NCBI GenBank assembly: GCA_016872535.1
Contig: VGZQ01000013.1
Span: 1 to 47,454, forward strand
Direction: 5' to 3'
DNA: 47,454 nt
DNA from: Rhodospirillales bacterium
GTDB taxonomy: Bacteria; Pseudomonadota; Alphaproteobacteria; Rhodospirillales; 2-12-FULL-67-15
Position numbers and translations under genes: made by a program. Every line of letters begins with the position of its first letter. The stretch's first letter is position 1. The notes below the pieces were generated by a model. That model worked only from the letters and a program-made list of their open reading frames with translations, made no database searches and was not told the origin of the DNA. Below, in pieces: positions 1 through 7,859 of this stretch.

Positions 1-1683
1 CGGCGCTACCAAATCGAGGATCAGCTCGCCACCATCCACAGCCCGCAGGTTCAACTTCGCTCGGGCGGCTACATCGTCATCAACCAGACCGAGGCGCTGG
101 TGTCGATCGACGTCAACTCGGGGCGCGCCACCCGCGAACGCCACATCGAGGAAACCGCGTTCCGCACCAACCTGGAGGCGGCCGACGAAATCGCGCGCCA
201 GTTGCGGCTGCGCGACCTGGCCGGCCTGATCGTCATCGACTTCATCGACATGGAAAGCAGCCGCAATCAGAACCAGGTCGAGCGCCGCCTCAAGGAAGCG
301 ATGCGCCATGACCGCGCGCGCATCCAAATCGGGCGCATCAGCCACTTCGGCCTGCTCGAAATGTCGCGCCAACGGCTGCGCCCGAGCCTGATCGAGACCA
401 GCTCGGTGCCCTGCCCCTATTGCGGCGGCACCGGCGTCAGGCGCGCGACCGACACGTCGGCGTTGGCGATCCTGCGCGCGATCGAGGACGAAGGCGCGCG
501 CGGCCGCGCCGAGGAGATCGTCGTCCACGCCGCGACGCCGATCGTGCTGTTCATCCTCAACCACAAGCGCGCGGCGTTGAGCGAGCTGGAGCGGCGCTTC
601 GCGTTCCGCGTCATGCTCGCCGCCGACGACACTCTGGTGCCGCCCGCCCACCGCATCGACCGCACCAAGGCGCGGAGCGGCCCGCCGGTGATCGTGGCGC
701 CGGTCAGCGCGCCGATGCCGGAGCCCGAGGAGGGCGACGACATTCCGGTCGAAGAGGAGATCGCGCCGGCCGAGGGCGAGGCTGTCGCCGAGATCGAGAC
801 GCCCGTCGCCGACGACGCCGCTCGTTCGGGCGGCGACGGCCGCCGCCGGCGCCGCCGGCGCGGACGCCGAGGACGCGGCCAGGACCGCGCGGTCCCACCG
901 ACAGGCGGGCGAACCGAAGAATCCCCGCGCGCGTATGAGGATCGCGTGCACGCGCCGGAGCAGATAGCCGAAGACGCTACCTATCCCCTAGGCGCGCCGC
1001 AGCCCGATGCCCCGGTCGGCCCGGGCGAAGAACAACCGGCGCAACTCCAAGCCTCGGAATCCGAACCGGGCGCCGAGCGGCAACCGGACGAAGCCGAGAG
1101 CCGGGGCGGTTTCGAGACCGGCCCCGACGGCCAGCCGCACGAGGGCCGGCGGCGCCGGCGCCGGCGCGGACGGCGCGGCGGACGCAATCGCCATCGCCAC
1201 GGCGAGACCGCCGATTTCGCCGGTCCGGCCGAACCGCGCCAAGCCGAAGGCCAGCCCGAGACCAAGCCGGAACGGCCCCGGCCCGAACGGTTCCAGGAGG
1301 GCGGCCCGCGCCGCGAATTCCGCGTGACCACGCCGGCGGAAGCCGGAATCGCGTTCCTCGACGGGCCGCGCTTCGGACGCTACGAGCCGGACACCGAGCG
1401 CGAGGAAGCCGAAACTCCGCCGCCGCGCGTCACGCCTTCGCACGTCGCGCCGGTGGACATGCGTTCGCATGACGAACCGACCGCACAGACAACACGGGCG
1501 CCGGAACCGTTCGTTTCGGAACCGCCCGCGCCGGAACCCAGGGCCGAAGCGCCCGCCCCGGCGACGCCCGAGGAAACGCCCGAGGAGCGGGAACGCCGTC
1601 TGCGCGCGAGCAAGACCGAGATTGTCGAGGTCGGCAAGACCGAGGGCGCGCCAGCCAAGCTCGGCTGGTGGCGTCGCGGCTGA
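1..1683 (+). CDS. rne: Ribonuclease E, C-terminal part (5' end outside window)
   Basis: Endoribonuclease E starts mRNA decay and processes rRNA and tRNA; it is the scaffold of the RNA degradosome at the inner membrane or in cytoplasmic foci. The frame is open from base 1, so the S1 and 5'-sensor regions lie upstream. Visible are the DNase I-like core (VSIDVNSG, LIVIDFIDM, near bases 100-255) and the Zn-link CPYCGG (about 412-429) that holds the tetramer. The rest is a low-complexity tail with two arginine-rich blocks (about 838-885 and 1147-1200) separated by acidic/proline-rich sequence, typical of degradosome RNA-binding tails. The protein ends in LGWWRRG; in Caulobacter a C-terminal GWW motif recruits PNPase, so the same contact is inferred. 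Stop TGA at 1681-1683. Confidence 0.96.
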   Translation, partial: RRYQIEDQLATIHSPQVQLRSGGYIVINQTEALVSIDVNSGRATRERHIEETAFRTNLEAADEIARQLRLRDLAGLIVIDFIDMESSRNQNQVERRLKEAMRHDRARIQIGRISHFGLLEMSRQRLRPSLIETSSVPCPYCGGTGVRRATDTSALAILRAIEDEGARGRAEEIVVHAATPIVLFILNHKRAALSELERRFAFRVMLAADDTLVPPAHRIDRTKARSGPPVIVAPVSAPMPEPEEGDDIPVEEEIAPAEGEAVAEIETPVADDAARSGGDGRRRRRRRGRRGRGQDRAVPPTGGRTEESPRAYEDRVHAPEQIAEDATYPLGAPQPDAPVGPGEEQPAQLQASESEPGAERQPDEAESRGGFETGPDGQPHEGRRRRRRRGRRGGRNRHRHGETADFAGPAEPRQAEGQPETKPERPRPERFQEGGPRREFRVTTPAEAGIAFLDGPRFGRYEPDTEREEAETPPPRVTPSHVAPVDMRSHDEPTAQTTRAPEPFVSEPPAPEPRAEAPAPATPEETPEERERRLRASKTEIVEVGKTEGAPAKLGWWRRG

Positions 1684-1705
1684 TAAGCCGCGCGGCGGCC
1701 GGAAT

Positions 1706-1768
1706 CTATTCCCGCCAGCCGACGAGGTGGCGCGCCGCTTCAGCTATGTCTTCGAGGCGTTCGGATTT
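1706..1768 (-). pseudogene. Remnant of an aminotransferase 3' end
   Basis: On the minus strand this reads KSERLEDIAEAARHLVGWRE followed by TAG. The intact aminotransferase at 3065-4213 ends DMAEAARRLVAWRR. Over the last 12 aligned codons I count 7 base differences in 36, so the similarity is at DNA level. Further upstream the two copies diverge and no start or body of an aminotransferase remains here. It lies on the far side of the toxin-antitoxin cargo from the intact gene, as if that cargo had entered at the 3' end of the aminotransferase and left the old end behind. Confidence 0.6.
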
Positions 1769-1800
1769 GGTGGGAAAGGCCTTGGTTATTCCTGTTCGGC

Positions 1801-2253
1801 TCAGGCTCGGACGCCGGCCTTTTCGAGGCGCTTTCGCGCGTTGGAGACTGTATTGCCGTCAAATCGATCCGCGTATCGGAGTACAAGGGCTTCGCCGGTA
1901 AGTTCCCACATTCCTTTTTCGACCAGCAAATTGAACCCCACGGTGGGTCCGGTCGCATTCGCCCAATCCACTAAGCACCTCAGAACTCCTTGTTCCTTGA
2001 CTTTCCGGCGCGTATAGCCGGCCGGTTGAGTCCGTCCATGCTTTTCGGCCAAGAGCATCTCGTAGGCCGCGAGAGTTTCCCAAAAGGCTCGAACCAAAGA
2101 ATCGTCAGGATCGTCGTGGGTCGCGCCCGTCACGGAACAAAACCGTCGGAACGCACGATTGTAAGCTTCGGCGTCGCCCTTTCGGAGAGCATTCGCCATC
2201 ACTTGCTTGATCTGGATGGGATCGGCGAGTTTTTCGATAAATTCATGTGTCAT
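1801..2253 (-). CDS. Conserved-looking hypothetical protein downstream of a toxin-antitoxin pair
   Basis: The function is not recognised. I chose the start at 2253 (MTHEFIEKLADP), which has GAGGAG about 12 bases upstream and lies 70 bp after the antitoxin stop; the longer frame from 2367 would overlap the antitoxin. The product is about 150 residues, soluble, without signal peptide or membrane segment, mostly helical in appearance, and ends in NTVSNARKRLEKAGVRA. Its base composition looks less GC-rich than the flanking genes, as for the adjacent toxin and antitoxin, so it probably arrived with them. It could be a third component of the toxin-antitoxin module or unrelated mobile cargo. Confidence 0.65.
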   Translation of the reverse strand: MTHEFIEKLADPIQIKQVMANALRKGDAEAYNRAFRRFCSVTGATHDDPDDSLVRAFWETLAAYEMLLAEKHGRTQPAGYTRRKVKEQGVLRCLVDWANATGPTVGFNLLVEKGMWELTGEALVLRYADRFDGNTVSNARKRLEKAGVRA

Positions 2254-2323
2254 ATGCCGCGATTGCTCCTCACCCTCACAAAGAGGAAAAATCCGCACAG
2301 CGGGGATGAAGGCGCCGTCATCC

Positions 2324-2638
2324 TCATGCCGCGTCACGCACCGCCTTGAGCACGGCCGTGGGATCACGCTCGATCACGGCGAGCAGCACCCGAGCCGAGC
2401 CTTCGGGACGGCGGCGGCCCTGCTCCCAATTACGCAGGGTATCCAGGCTAACGCCGAAGCTCAGGGCAAAATCCTTTTGGGTCATGCCGAGTTTCCGGCG
2501 TGCCGCACGAACATCAACCTGAGGAACTTTGATGATGTGCGTGACGCTTCCCCGCTTGTCGCCTCGGGCGTAGGCCAGGGCCTGCTTCATACCCCGGAGA
2601 ATACTGGATTCAGTTTTATTGAGCTTTTTCCGCTTCAT
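2324..2638 (-). CDS. XRE-family antitoxin (HigA2/NadS type)
   Basis: This 104-residue DNA-binding antitoxin neutralises the toxin encoded just upstream and represses the shared promoter (family knowledge). The C-terminal half holds a helix-turn-helix, KLGMTQKDFALSFGVS followed by TLRNWEQGRRRPEG, the signature of antitoxins paired with RelE/HigB2-type toxins. The start ATG (2636-2638) overlaps the toxin stop by one base (TAATG), so the two are translationally coupled in toxin-first order, as in higBA. The lower GC of the module compared with its neighbours suggests horizontal acquisition. Confidence 0.9.
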   Translation of the reverse strand: MKRKKLNKTESSILRGMKQALAYARGDKRGSVTHIIKVPQVDVRAARRKLGMTQKDFALSFGVSLDTLRNWEQGRRRPEGSARVLLAVIERDPTAVLKAVRDAA

Positions 2639-2988
2639 TACTTTCGTTCCCTATATGCCCGAACCAGCAACGGTAGCAGTTTGCGGTACATGTTGCGGGC
2701 CGCCGCGCCTATGTTTTCCATCTCGCTCTTGGCGAAGCCGTTGATTAGGAACACCGGCAAATCTTCACCGCCGAAATAGTGGACCACCCGCACCCCGCCG
2801 CTCTTGCCTTTGCCCTTGGCGGCCCACCGAAGCTTTCGCAGGCCGCCGCTTCCCCGGAGAAGAATGCCGTCCGAAGGGTTGAGCGCGAGGTGAACGACGA
2901 GCGCCGTTCGCTCGTCCTCTGTCAGGTGGTGTTTCGCGAAGGTGACGAACTCGGGCAATTCGACAACGGTTCGCGGAACTTCCCCCAT
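2638..2988 (-). CDS. RelE/HigB2-type toxin
   Basis: A 116-residue toxin of the RelE/ParE superfamily, probably a ribosome-dependent mRNA interferase. Family-like blocks are the early TEDERTALVVHLALNP, the central basic LRKLRWAAKGKGKSGG, then VRVVHYF and PVFLINGFAKSEMENI, which match the HigB2-like arrangement of basic loop, strand and FAKxE motif. The full domain is present with no frameshift, so it is likely active. It is the first gene of the module, overlapping its antitoxin by one base. A promoter should lie in the roughly 75 bp between 2989 and the aminotransferase stop at 3065. Confidence 0.9.
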   Translation of the reverse strand: MGEVPRTVVELPEFVTFAKHHLTEDERTALVVHLALNPSDGILLRGSGGLRKLRWAAKGKGKSGGVRVVHYFGGEDLPVFLINGFAKSEMENIGAAARNMYRKLLPLLVRAYRERK

Positions 2989-3064
2989 GACAAAATCCTA
3001 GCATCCCGGGCGATCCGACGCCACCACGAAAGTCGTCCATTGAACGATGGGGTTTTCCGGACGA

Positions 3065-4213
3065 TTACCGACGCCAAGCGACGAGGCGCCGCGCCGCTTC
3101 GGCCATATCCGCGGTCGCGCCCGCGATCGAAAAACGCACAAAGCGATTGCCCCGCCCCGGATCGAAATCGAGTCCCGGCGTCGCGGCGACGCCGGTTTCC
3201 GCCAACATCCGCCGGCAGAATTCGGCGCTGTCGTTGGTGAGATCGCCGACGTCGGCGTAGAGATAGAACGCGCCGTCGGCGGGCGCGAATTTGTCGAACC
3301 CGGCCTTGGGCAGTTCGGCCAGCAGCAACCGGCGGTTTTCGGCGTAGCGCGCGACGTTGGCGTCGAGTTCGACCGCGCAGTCGAACGCGGCGATGCCCGC
3401 GATTTGCGACAGTGTCGGCGGCGAGATGTAGAGATTCTGCGTCAGGCATTCGACCGCGCGCGCGAGCGATTCCGGCACCACCATCCAGCCGAGCCGCCAG
3501 CCGGTCATCGAATAGTATTTCGAAAAACTGTTGATGACGATGGCTTCGGGGTCGAACGCGAGCGCCGTTTCGGCCGCCGGGCCGAAGACGATGCCGTGAT
3601 AAATCTCGTCCGACACCAGCCGGATGCCGCGCACCCGGCAATGCGCCGCCAGCCGCTCCAGGTCGCCGCGCGGGATCATGCTGCCGGTCGGGTTGGCCGG
3701 GCTCGCCACGATCAGGCCGTCGAGCCGGCCGGCGAGGCGATCCAGGACCTCGGGCGTCGGCTGAAAGCGGTCCCCGGGGCCGGTTTCGACCAGCACCGGC
3801 TCGATCCCGAGCGCCGCGAGAATATTGCGGTAGGCCGGATAGCCCGGCACCGCCAGAGCCACCCGGTCGCCCACGTCGAAGGCGGCGAGAAAGGCGAGCA
3901 CGAACCCGCTCGACGAGCCGGTGGTGACGACGACGCGCGTCGTGGGCACCTCGACCCCGTAGGCGTTCCGGTAATGCCGGACGATGCGCTCGCGCAATTC
4001 CGGCAGGCCGAACGCTTCGGTGTAGCCGAGACGATTCTCCGCCAGCGCGCGGCGGGCGGCCTCCACCACGCCTTTCGGCGCCGGCGTCGACGGCTGGCCG
4101 ACCTCCAGGTGCAGGACCGATTCGCCCGCCGCCGCGCGGGCGTTGGCCTCGCGCATCACGTCCATGACGATAAAGGGGGGTACCCCGCCGCGGCGCGAAC
4201 TTTTGAGCGTCAT
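3065..4213 (-). CDS. PLP-dependent class I/II aminotransferase
   Basis: A cytosolic aminotransferase of fold type I, 382 residues, the usual size for the aspartate aminotransferase-like family. Visible signatures are GYTEAFGLPELRERI (substrate lid), TTGSSSGF (phosphate-binding turn), SPANPTGS, SDEIYHGI (the Asp that contacts the PLP pyridine nitrogen) and NSFSKYYSMTGWRLG with the Schiff-base lysine. The C-terminal arginine for the substrate carboxylate is in NRFVRFSIA. The amino donor cannot be assigned. The gene follows the gamma-glutamyltransferase-like gene by 3 bp, so the two are co-transcribed. A second copy of its last codons sits beyond the toxin-antitoxin cargo at 1706-1768. Confidence 0.93.
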   Translation of the reverse strand: MTLKSSRRGGVPPFIVMDVMREANARAAAGESVLHLEVGQPSTPAPKGVVEAARRALAENRLGYTEAFGLPELRERIVRHYRNAYGVEVPTTRVVVTTGSSSGFVLAFLAAFDVGDRVALAVPGYPAYRNILAALGIEPVLVETGPGDRFQPTPEVLDRLAGRLDGLIVASPANPTGSMIPRGDLERLAAHCRVRGIRLVSDEIYHGIVFGPAAETALAFDPEAIVINSFSKYYSMTGWRLGWMVVPESLARAVECLTQNLYISPPTLSQIAGIAAFDCAVELDANVARYAENRRLLLAELPKAGFDKFAPADGAFYLYADVGDLTNDSAEFCRRMLAETGVAATPGLDFDPGRGNRFVRFSIAGATADMAEAARRLVAWRR

Positions 4214-4216
4214 CGG

Positions 4217-5710
4217 TCAGTTCGCCGTCGCCGCGAGGCCAAGACCGCGCGGGTCGGGCCGAAGCGAGCACGACCCCGGATCGTCGCGCAGGCCGCCCGG
4301 ACAGGCAAGCGCGTTGACCACCCCATCGTGACCGGCGATGCCGGCCGTCCCCGTCGGGTACAGCCGCGCCTCGGCGAGCGCGTCCTCGAGCAGACGGCCC
4401 GCGAACATGGTGTGCGCCGCGACTTGCGCGATCGCGGTCGCCGACGAGGCGCCGCCCGCCGCGGCGGCAAACAGCACGCCGTCGCCGCGCCGGTCGTTGA
4501 CGATGGTCGCGGCGAGCCCATCCCCGCCGGGCGACGGAGGCGCCGCGATCAGAATGCCGGTGCCGGGCGCGACGCGGCCCACGCCGAACGGCCGGTGCGG
4601 CGTCACCGCGCAGGCAACCACCTGGCCATCGCGGTCGGCGGCGACAAACGCGGTCGCCGACGAACCTTGCGCCGGCCCCGCCGCCGCCGGAAATTCGGCC
4701 AAGGCGCGGCGGGCGGCGTCGAGGAACAACGGCACGCGTTCGCCGTCCCCGGCGCGGGCGTAACGATCCTTGTCGGCGAGCTGGGCGACAATCCGTCCCG
4801 CGGCCGAACCGGCCAGCGCCGGGGCGACGGTGAAATAAGCGAGCGCGCGCCGGCCCTGGCTTTCGATCGGGAACGCCGCCGGCTCGCGCCACGTCGGGAC
4901 GGCATCCCGCAACTCGTCCCGGTCGAGCGCATACCCGGCGGCGCGATAGGTTTCGGCCAGCCTGCGCGCGCCGGCGCCGGCATACAGGTCGCCGGGACCT
5001 TGGGTGCGGATGCGATCCAGCGTCGCCGCAAGATCGACTTGGATCAGCCGGTCGCCCTCGCCGAGAAGGACCGCGCCGTCGGCGCGGCCGAAAATCCGCC
5101 GCGCCTCCCCGTCCCGGGCGAGCGGACTGCCCGCCGACGCCATATCCCGCGCCAACGCCCGCGGCAGCGGCACGCCAAAGCGGGCCATGTTCACCGCCGG
5201 AGCCGCGAGTTGCTCCCATTTCAACCGACCGTGTCGGGCATGAAGCATGAAGAACCCGCGCGTGTTCATCGGCACCGCCGTCGTGCCCGATCCCGCCGAC
5301 GCCTTGGAGGCGGGCGCGACGAAATCGAGCATCGACGCCTTATCTTTGTTCTTGGCCGGGTCGTGCACCAGGCAGATACCGCCGCCGCCGAGCGTCGCCG
5401 TCGAGGGCAGCGTGACGGCAAGCGCGAAATACGTCGCCACCGCCGCATCGGCGGCAGAGCCCCCGACCGATAGGATTTCACGGCCGGTCAGTGCCGCGCG
5501 CGGCTCGTCGGCGACCACGCCGCCGAGAAAACCCTGCACAAAACCGACGGTGCCGCGCTTGGATTCGTCCGGCTTGCCGGCGCACCCCCCCAAAACGACG
5601 ACCGCCGCAAAGGCCAACGTAAAAGCCGGCACCGTCAATTGACGCCGGGGGCTCGGCTTACTACCTTTTTCGCGTCCCAACACCGGTGAACCGTCCTTGC
5701 CGATACGCAT
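4217..5710 (-). CDS. Divergent gamma-glutamyltransferase-like lipoprotein
   Basis: The protein is homologous across its length to gamma-glutamyltransferase, the Ntn hydrolase that cleaves glutathione. The N-terminus carries a lipoprotein signal (FAAVVVLGG then Cys, residues about 29-39), so it is probably membrane-anchored. GGSAADAAVATYFALAV and TLGGGGICLV match the GGT large subunit, and a C-terminal DPRGLG matches the small subunit. Catalytic features look eroded: the substrate-binding Arg of the DFRE motif is replaced (LDFVAP), and the usual TTHxSVVDxDG nucleophile region reads SSATAFVAADRDG, with Ala where the first Thr should be. It is about 80 residues shorter than E. coli GGT. The start at 5710 overlaps the divergent protease gene by 14 bases; later GTG or TTG starts are possible. 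Confidence 0.82.
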   Translation of the reverse strand: MRIGKDGSPVLGREKGSKPSPRRQLTVPAFTLAFAAVVVLGGCAGKPDESKRGTVGFVQGFLGGVVADEPRAALTGREILSVGGSAADAAVATYFALAVTLPSTATLGGGGICLVHDPAKNKDKASMLDFVAPASKASAGSGTTAVPMNTRGFFMLHARHGRLKWEQLAAPAVNMARFGVPLPRALARDMASAGSPLARDGEARRIFGRADGAVLLGEGDRLIQVDLAATLDRIRTQGPGDLYAGAGARRLAETYRAAGYALDRDELRDAVPTWREPAAFPIESQGRRALAYFTVAPALAGSAAGRIVAQLADKDRYARAGDGERVPLFLDAARRALAEFPAAAGPAQGSSATAFVAADRDGQVVACAVTPHRPFGVGRVAPGTGILIAAPPSPGGDGLAATIVNDRRGDGVLFAAAAGGASSATAIAQVAAHTMFAGRLLEDALAEARLYPTGTAGIAGHDGVVNALACPGGLRDDPGSCSLRPDPRGLGLAATAN

Positions 5711-7052
5711 TCCCGTTCCGATTCTCGCCGCCGGCGCCGCCGTTCTCGCATTTATCGGTACCGTCCAGCCGGCCTTGGCCCAGTCGGGCAAGCTGTCCCT
5801 GATCCGGGACGCCGAAACCGAAAATATCATCCGCGCCTATGCGACGCCACTGTTCCAGGCCGCCGGGCTTAACCCGGACGACGTTCGCATCCATCTCGTC
5901 AACGACCGCGCCCTCAACGCCTTCGTCGCCGGCGGCCAGCGCCTGTTCATCAACACCGGGCTGATTCTGCAAAGCGCGCATTCGGGGCAACTGATCGGCG
6001 TGATAGCCCACGAAGTCGGCCACATCTCGGGCGGGCACCTCTCCAAAATGGAAGACGAGATGCGCAGGGCCTCGGCCCAGCAAATTCTCGCCTTGATCCT
6101 TGGCGGCGCGGCGGCGGTCACCACCGGGCGCGGCGACGCGGGGGCGGCGGTCATGATGGGCGGCGCGAGCACGGCGATGCGCGGCTTTCTCGCCTTCACC
6201 CGGACCCAGGAATCGGCGGCCGACGCCGCCGCGCTCCAATTCCTGGATCAGACCCGCCAGTCGGCGCAAGGCTTGCTCGAATTCATGCGAGTGCTCGAGA
6301 AGCAGGACCCGCGCACCCCCGACCGACAAGACCCGTATCTCCGCACCCACCCCTTGAGCCGCGAGCGCATCGAGGTCATGCTTCAGCACGTCGCCGCTTC
6401 GCCCTACTCGGCGGTTCCGCTGTCGGTCACGTTCGAAAACATGCATCAGCGCATGAAGGCCAAGCTTTATGCCTTTCTCAATCCGCTCGGCCACACGCTC
6501 CGCCAGTATCCCGAACGGGACAAAAGCGCGATTGCCCGTTACGCCCGCGCCATTGCCTATTATCGCGTGCCGCAACTGGACAAGGCGCTCCCGCTGATCG
6601 ACGAGCTGATCCGCGAACATCCCGACGATCCGTATTTCAGCGAACTCAAGGGCCAGATGCTGTTCGAAAACGGCCGTGTCGCGGAAGCGGTCGGTCCTTA
6701 TCAGACTGCCGTGCGGTTGCTGCCGGATTCGGGCCTGCTCAAGGCCGACCTTGCCCGTGTGCAGATCGAATCTCAGGACCCAGCCCTGCTGGAGCCGGCC
6801 ATCGCGAACCTGAACGCGGCGCTGCGCGAAGACCGCGCGCAACCGTTCTATTGGCGCCAGCTGGCCATCGCCCATGGCCGCAAGGGCGAAATGGCGGAAA
6901 GCTCGCTTGCGCTCGCCGAGGAAGCGATGTTGCTCAACCGCAAGAACGAAGCCCGTTACCACGCCGGCCGCGCCGAGCAACTCCTGCCGCGCGGCTCGCC
7001 CGGCTGGCTTCAGGCCCAGGACATCCTCGAATCCGCCCGGGAGCGCAAATGA
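5697..7052 (+). CDS. M48-family metalloprotease with TPR repeats (BepA/YfgC-like)
   Basis: A periplasmic zinc protease and chaperone of the BepA type, involved in quality control of outer-membrane proteins such as LptD (family knowledge). A signal peptide covers residues 1-28 (ends QPALAQ). The zinc site is HEVGH in GVIAHEVGHISGGH, and the third ligand is expected at the Glu of TQESAADAAAL. The C-terminal 180 residues read as tetratricopeptide repeats (KALPLIDELIREHPDDPYF, GRVAEAVGPYQTAVRLLPDS, and others). The start is a TTG at 5697 with only a weak GGTGA upstream; no better in-frame start precedes the signal peptide. The stop overlaps the next gene's ATG (ATGA), so the two are coupled. Confidence 0.92.
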   Translation: MPIRIPVPILAAGAAVLAFIGTVQPALAQSGKLSLIRDAETENIIRAYATPLFQAAGLNPDDVRIHLVNDRALNAFVAGGQRLFINTGLILQSAHSGQLIGVIAHEVGHISGGHLSKMEDEMRRASAQQILALILGGAAAVTTGRGDAGAAVMMGGASTAMRGFLAFTRTQESAADAAALQFLDQTRQSAQGLLEFMRVLEKQDPRTPDRQDPYLRTHPLSRERIEVMLQHVAASPYSAVPLSVTFENMHQRMKAKLYAFLNPLGHTLRQYPERDKSAIARYARAIAYYRVPQLDKALPLIDELIREHPDDPYFSELKGQMLFENGRVAEAVGPYQTAVRLLPDSGLLKADLARVQIESQDPALLEPAIANLNAALREDRAQPFYWRQLAIAHGRKGEMAESSLALAEEAMLLNRKNEARYHAGRAEQLLPRGSPGWLQAQDILESARERK

Positions 7053-7753
7053 CGCCGGCCGCGCGCGCCGCGGTGTCCGTCTTGTCGCTTGTCCTTGTCG
7101 GCTGCGCCGCCCCGCGTGCCGGAATCGATATCGAAGGCAAGCTCGACGTTCTCGGTCCCACGCCGGACCTGGTCGCGGCCGGCCTACCCGGCGATTGGGT
7201 CAGCGAGGGCAAGGTCACCCCCGGCCAGGCGCGAGTGGTCGAGATCGACGGCGTTCCGGCGTTGCGGCTGGTTCCCGGCGACCGCGGCTTTCTGCTCGCC
7301 CGGCGGATCGACGCACCGGCGTTCATGACGCCCGATCTGAGCTGGTCGTGGAACGTAGATTTCCACGGTGACGGTCTCCACCCTGTCCGCCTCGTTGTCG
7401 GATTCCAAGGCGGCGCGAAGGGTGCGGGCTTCGCTTCCGCTCCCGTCGGCGGCGCGCTGCCGCCTCACGACCGTTCCTTCGCCATCGCTTGGGCCGACAG
7501 CGCGCTGCGGCGCGGAACCGTGCTCAAACCCGAAGCGTCCGAGCCGCGCGCGCCGCTCTACATCGCGCGCGGCGGGCGCGAGAACGCCGGCAAGTGGTGG
7601 TTCGAGACGGTGGATTTGCAACGGATCTATCGCGATCTGTGGCCCGGCGACGACCCCTTGCGCGTGCGCGTCGTCTTTATAGGTCTGGCCGTGGCGCCGG
7701 CGCCCGGGAATGCCCCGGCCGCCCACGTTTCGGGCATCCGCTTGTCCCGTTGA
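7049..7753 (+). CDS. DUF3047 lipoprotein
   Basis: A 234-residue predicted lipoprotein: the signal VSVLSLVLVG is followed by the lipobox Cys at about residue 19. The rest resembles the DUF3047 family, a beta-rich periplasmic domain of unknown function (WSWNVD near residue 100, VVGFQGG, a central FAIAWAD, and WFETVDLQRIYRDLWPGDDP near the C-terminus). ATG at 7049 overlaps the protease stop, so both are made from one transcript. It could assist the BepA-like protease or simply share its envelope location; nothing here decides. No catalytic motif is visible. Confidence 0.8.
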   Translation: MTPAARAAVSVLSLVLVGCAAPRAGIDIEGKLDVLGPTPDLVAAGLPGDWVSEGKVTPGQARVVEIDGVPALRLVPGDRGFLLARRIDAPAFMTPDLSWSWNVDFHGDGLHPVRLVVGFQGGAKGAGFASAPVGGALPPHDRSFAIAWADSALRRGTVLKPEASEPRAPLYIARGGRENAGKWWFETVDLQRIYRDLWPGDDPLRVRVVFIGLAVAPAPGNAPAAHVSGIRLSR

Positions 7754-7796
7754 ACCGGGTCACATATTCGTGAAGACCGGACGGACAGGGCGGAAC

Positions 7797-7825
7797 TTGG
7801 CAGTCCGCACCCCTTGCTCCATAGT
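7797..7825 (+). promoter_or_regulatory. Possible promoter for the DsbA-like gene
   Basis: TTGGCA (7797-7802) and CATAGT (7820-7825) are separated by 17 bases, about 35 bases before the ATG at 7860. The -35 is good and the -10 is weak. It is the only promoter-like pair I see between 7754 and 7859. Confidence 0.3.
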
Positions 7826-7859
7826 GACGCCCGAGCGTATCTCATCGGGACCCCCCATC

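Noticed and set aside
838-1200. Arg-rich repeats in the rne tail as a possible separate repeat element
   Set aside because: They are degenerate, coding, and typical of RNase E RNA-binding tails; no DNA-level unit is conserved.
4091-4145. A third copy of the palindromic coding element (GATTCGCCCGCCGCCGCGCGGGCG in the aminotransferase gene)
   Set aside because: Only the GATTCGCCCGC core is shared; the GATAGGGGCG half is missing, the encoded peptide differs and it is not near a signal peptide.
2922-5473. Long open frames of 765 and 808 residues on both strands over the aminotransferase and GGT-like genes
   Set aside because: They are Arg/Gly/Ala-rich shadows without family signatures; real genes in another frame cover the same bases with clear motifs.
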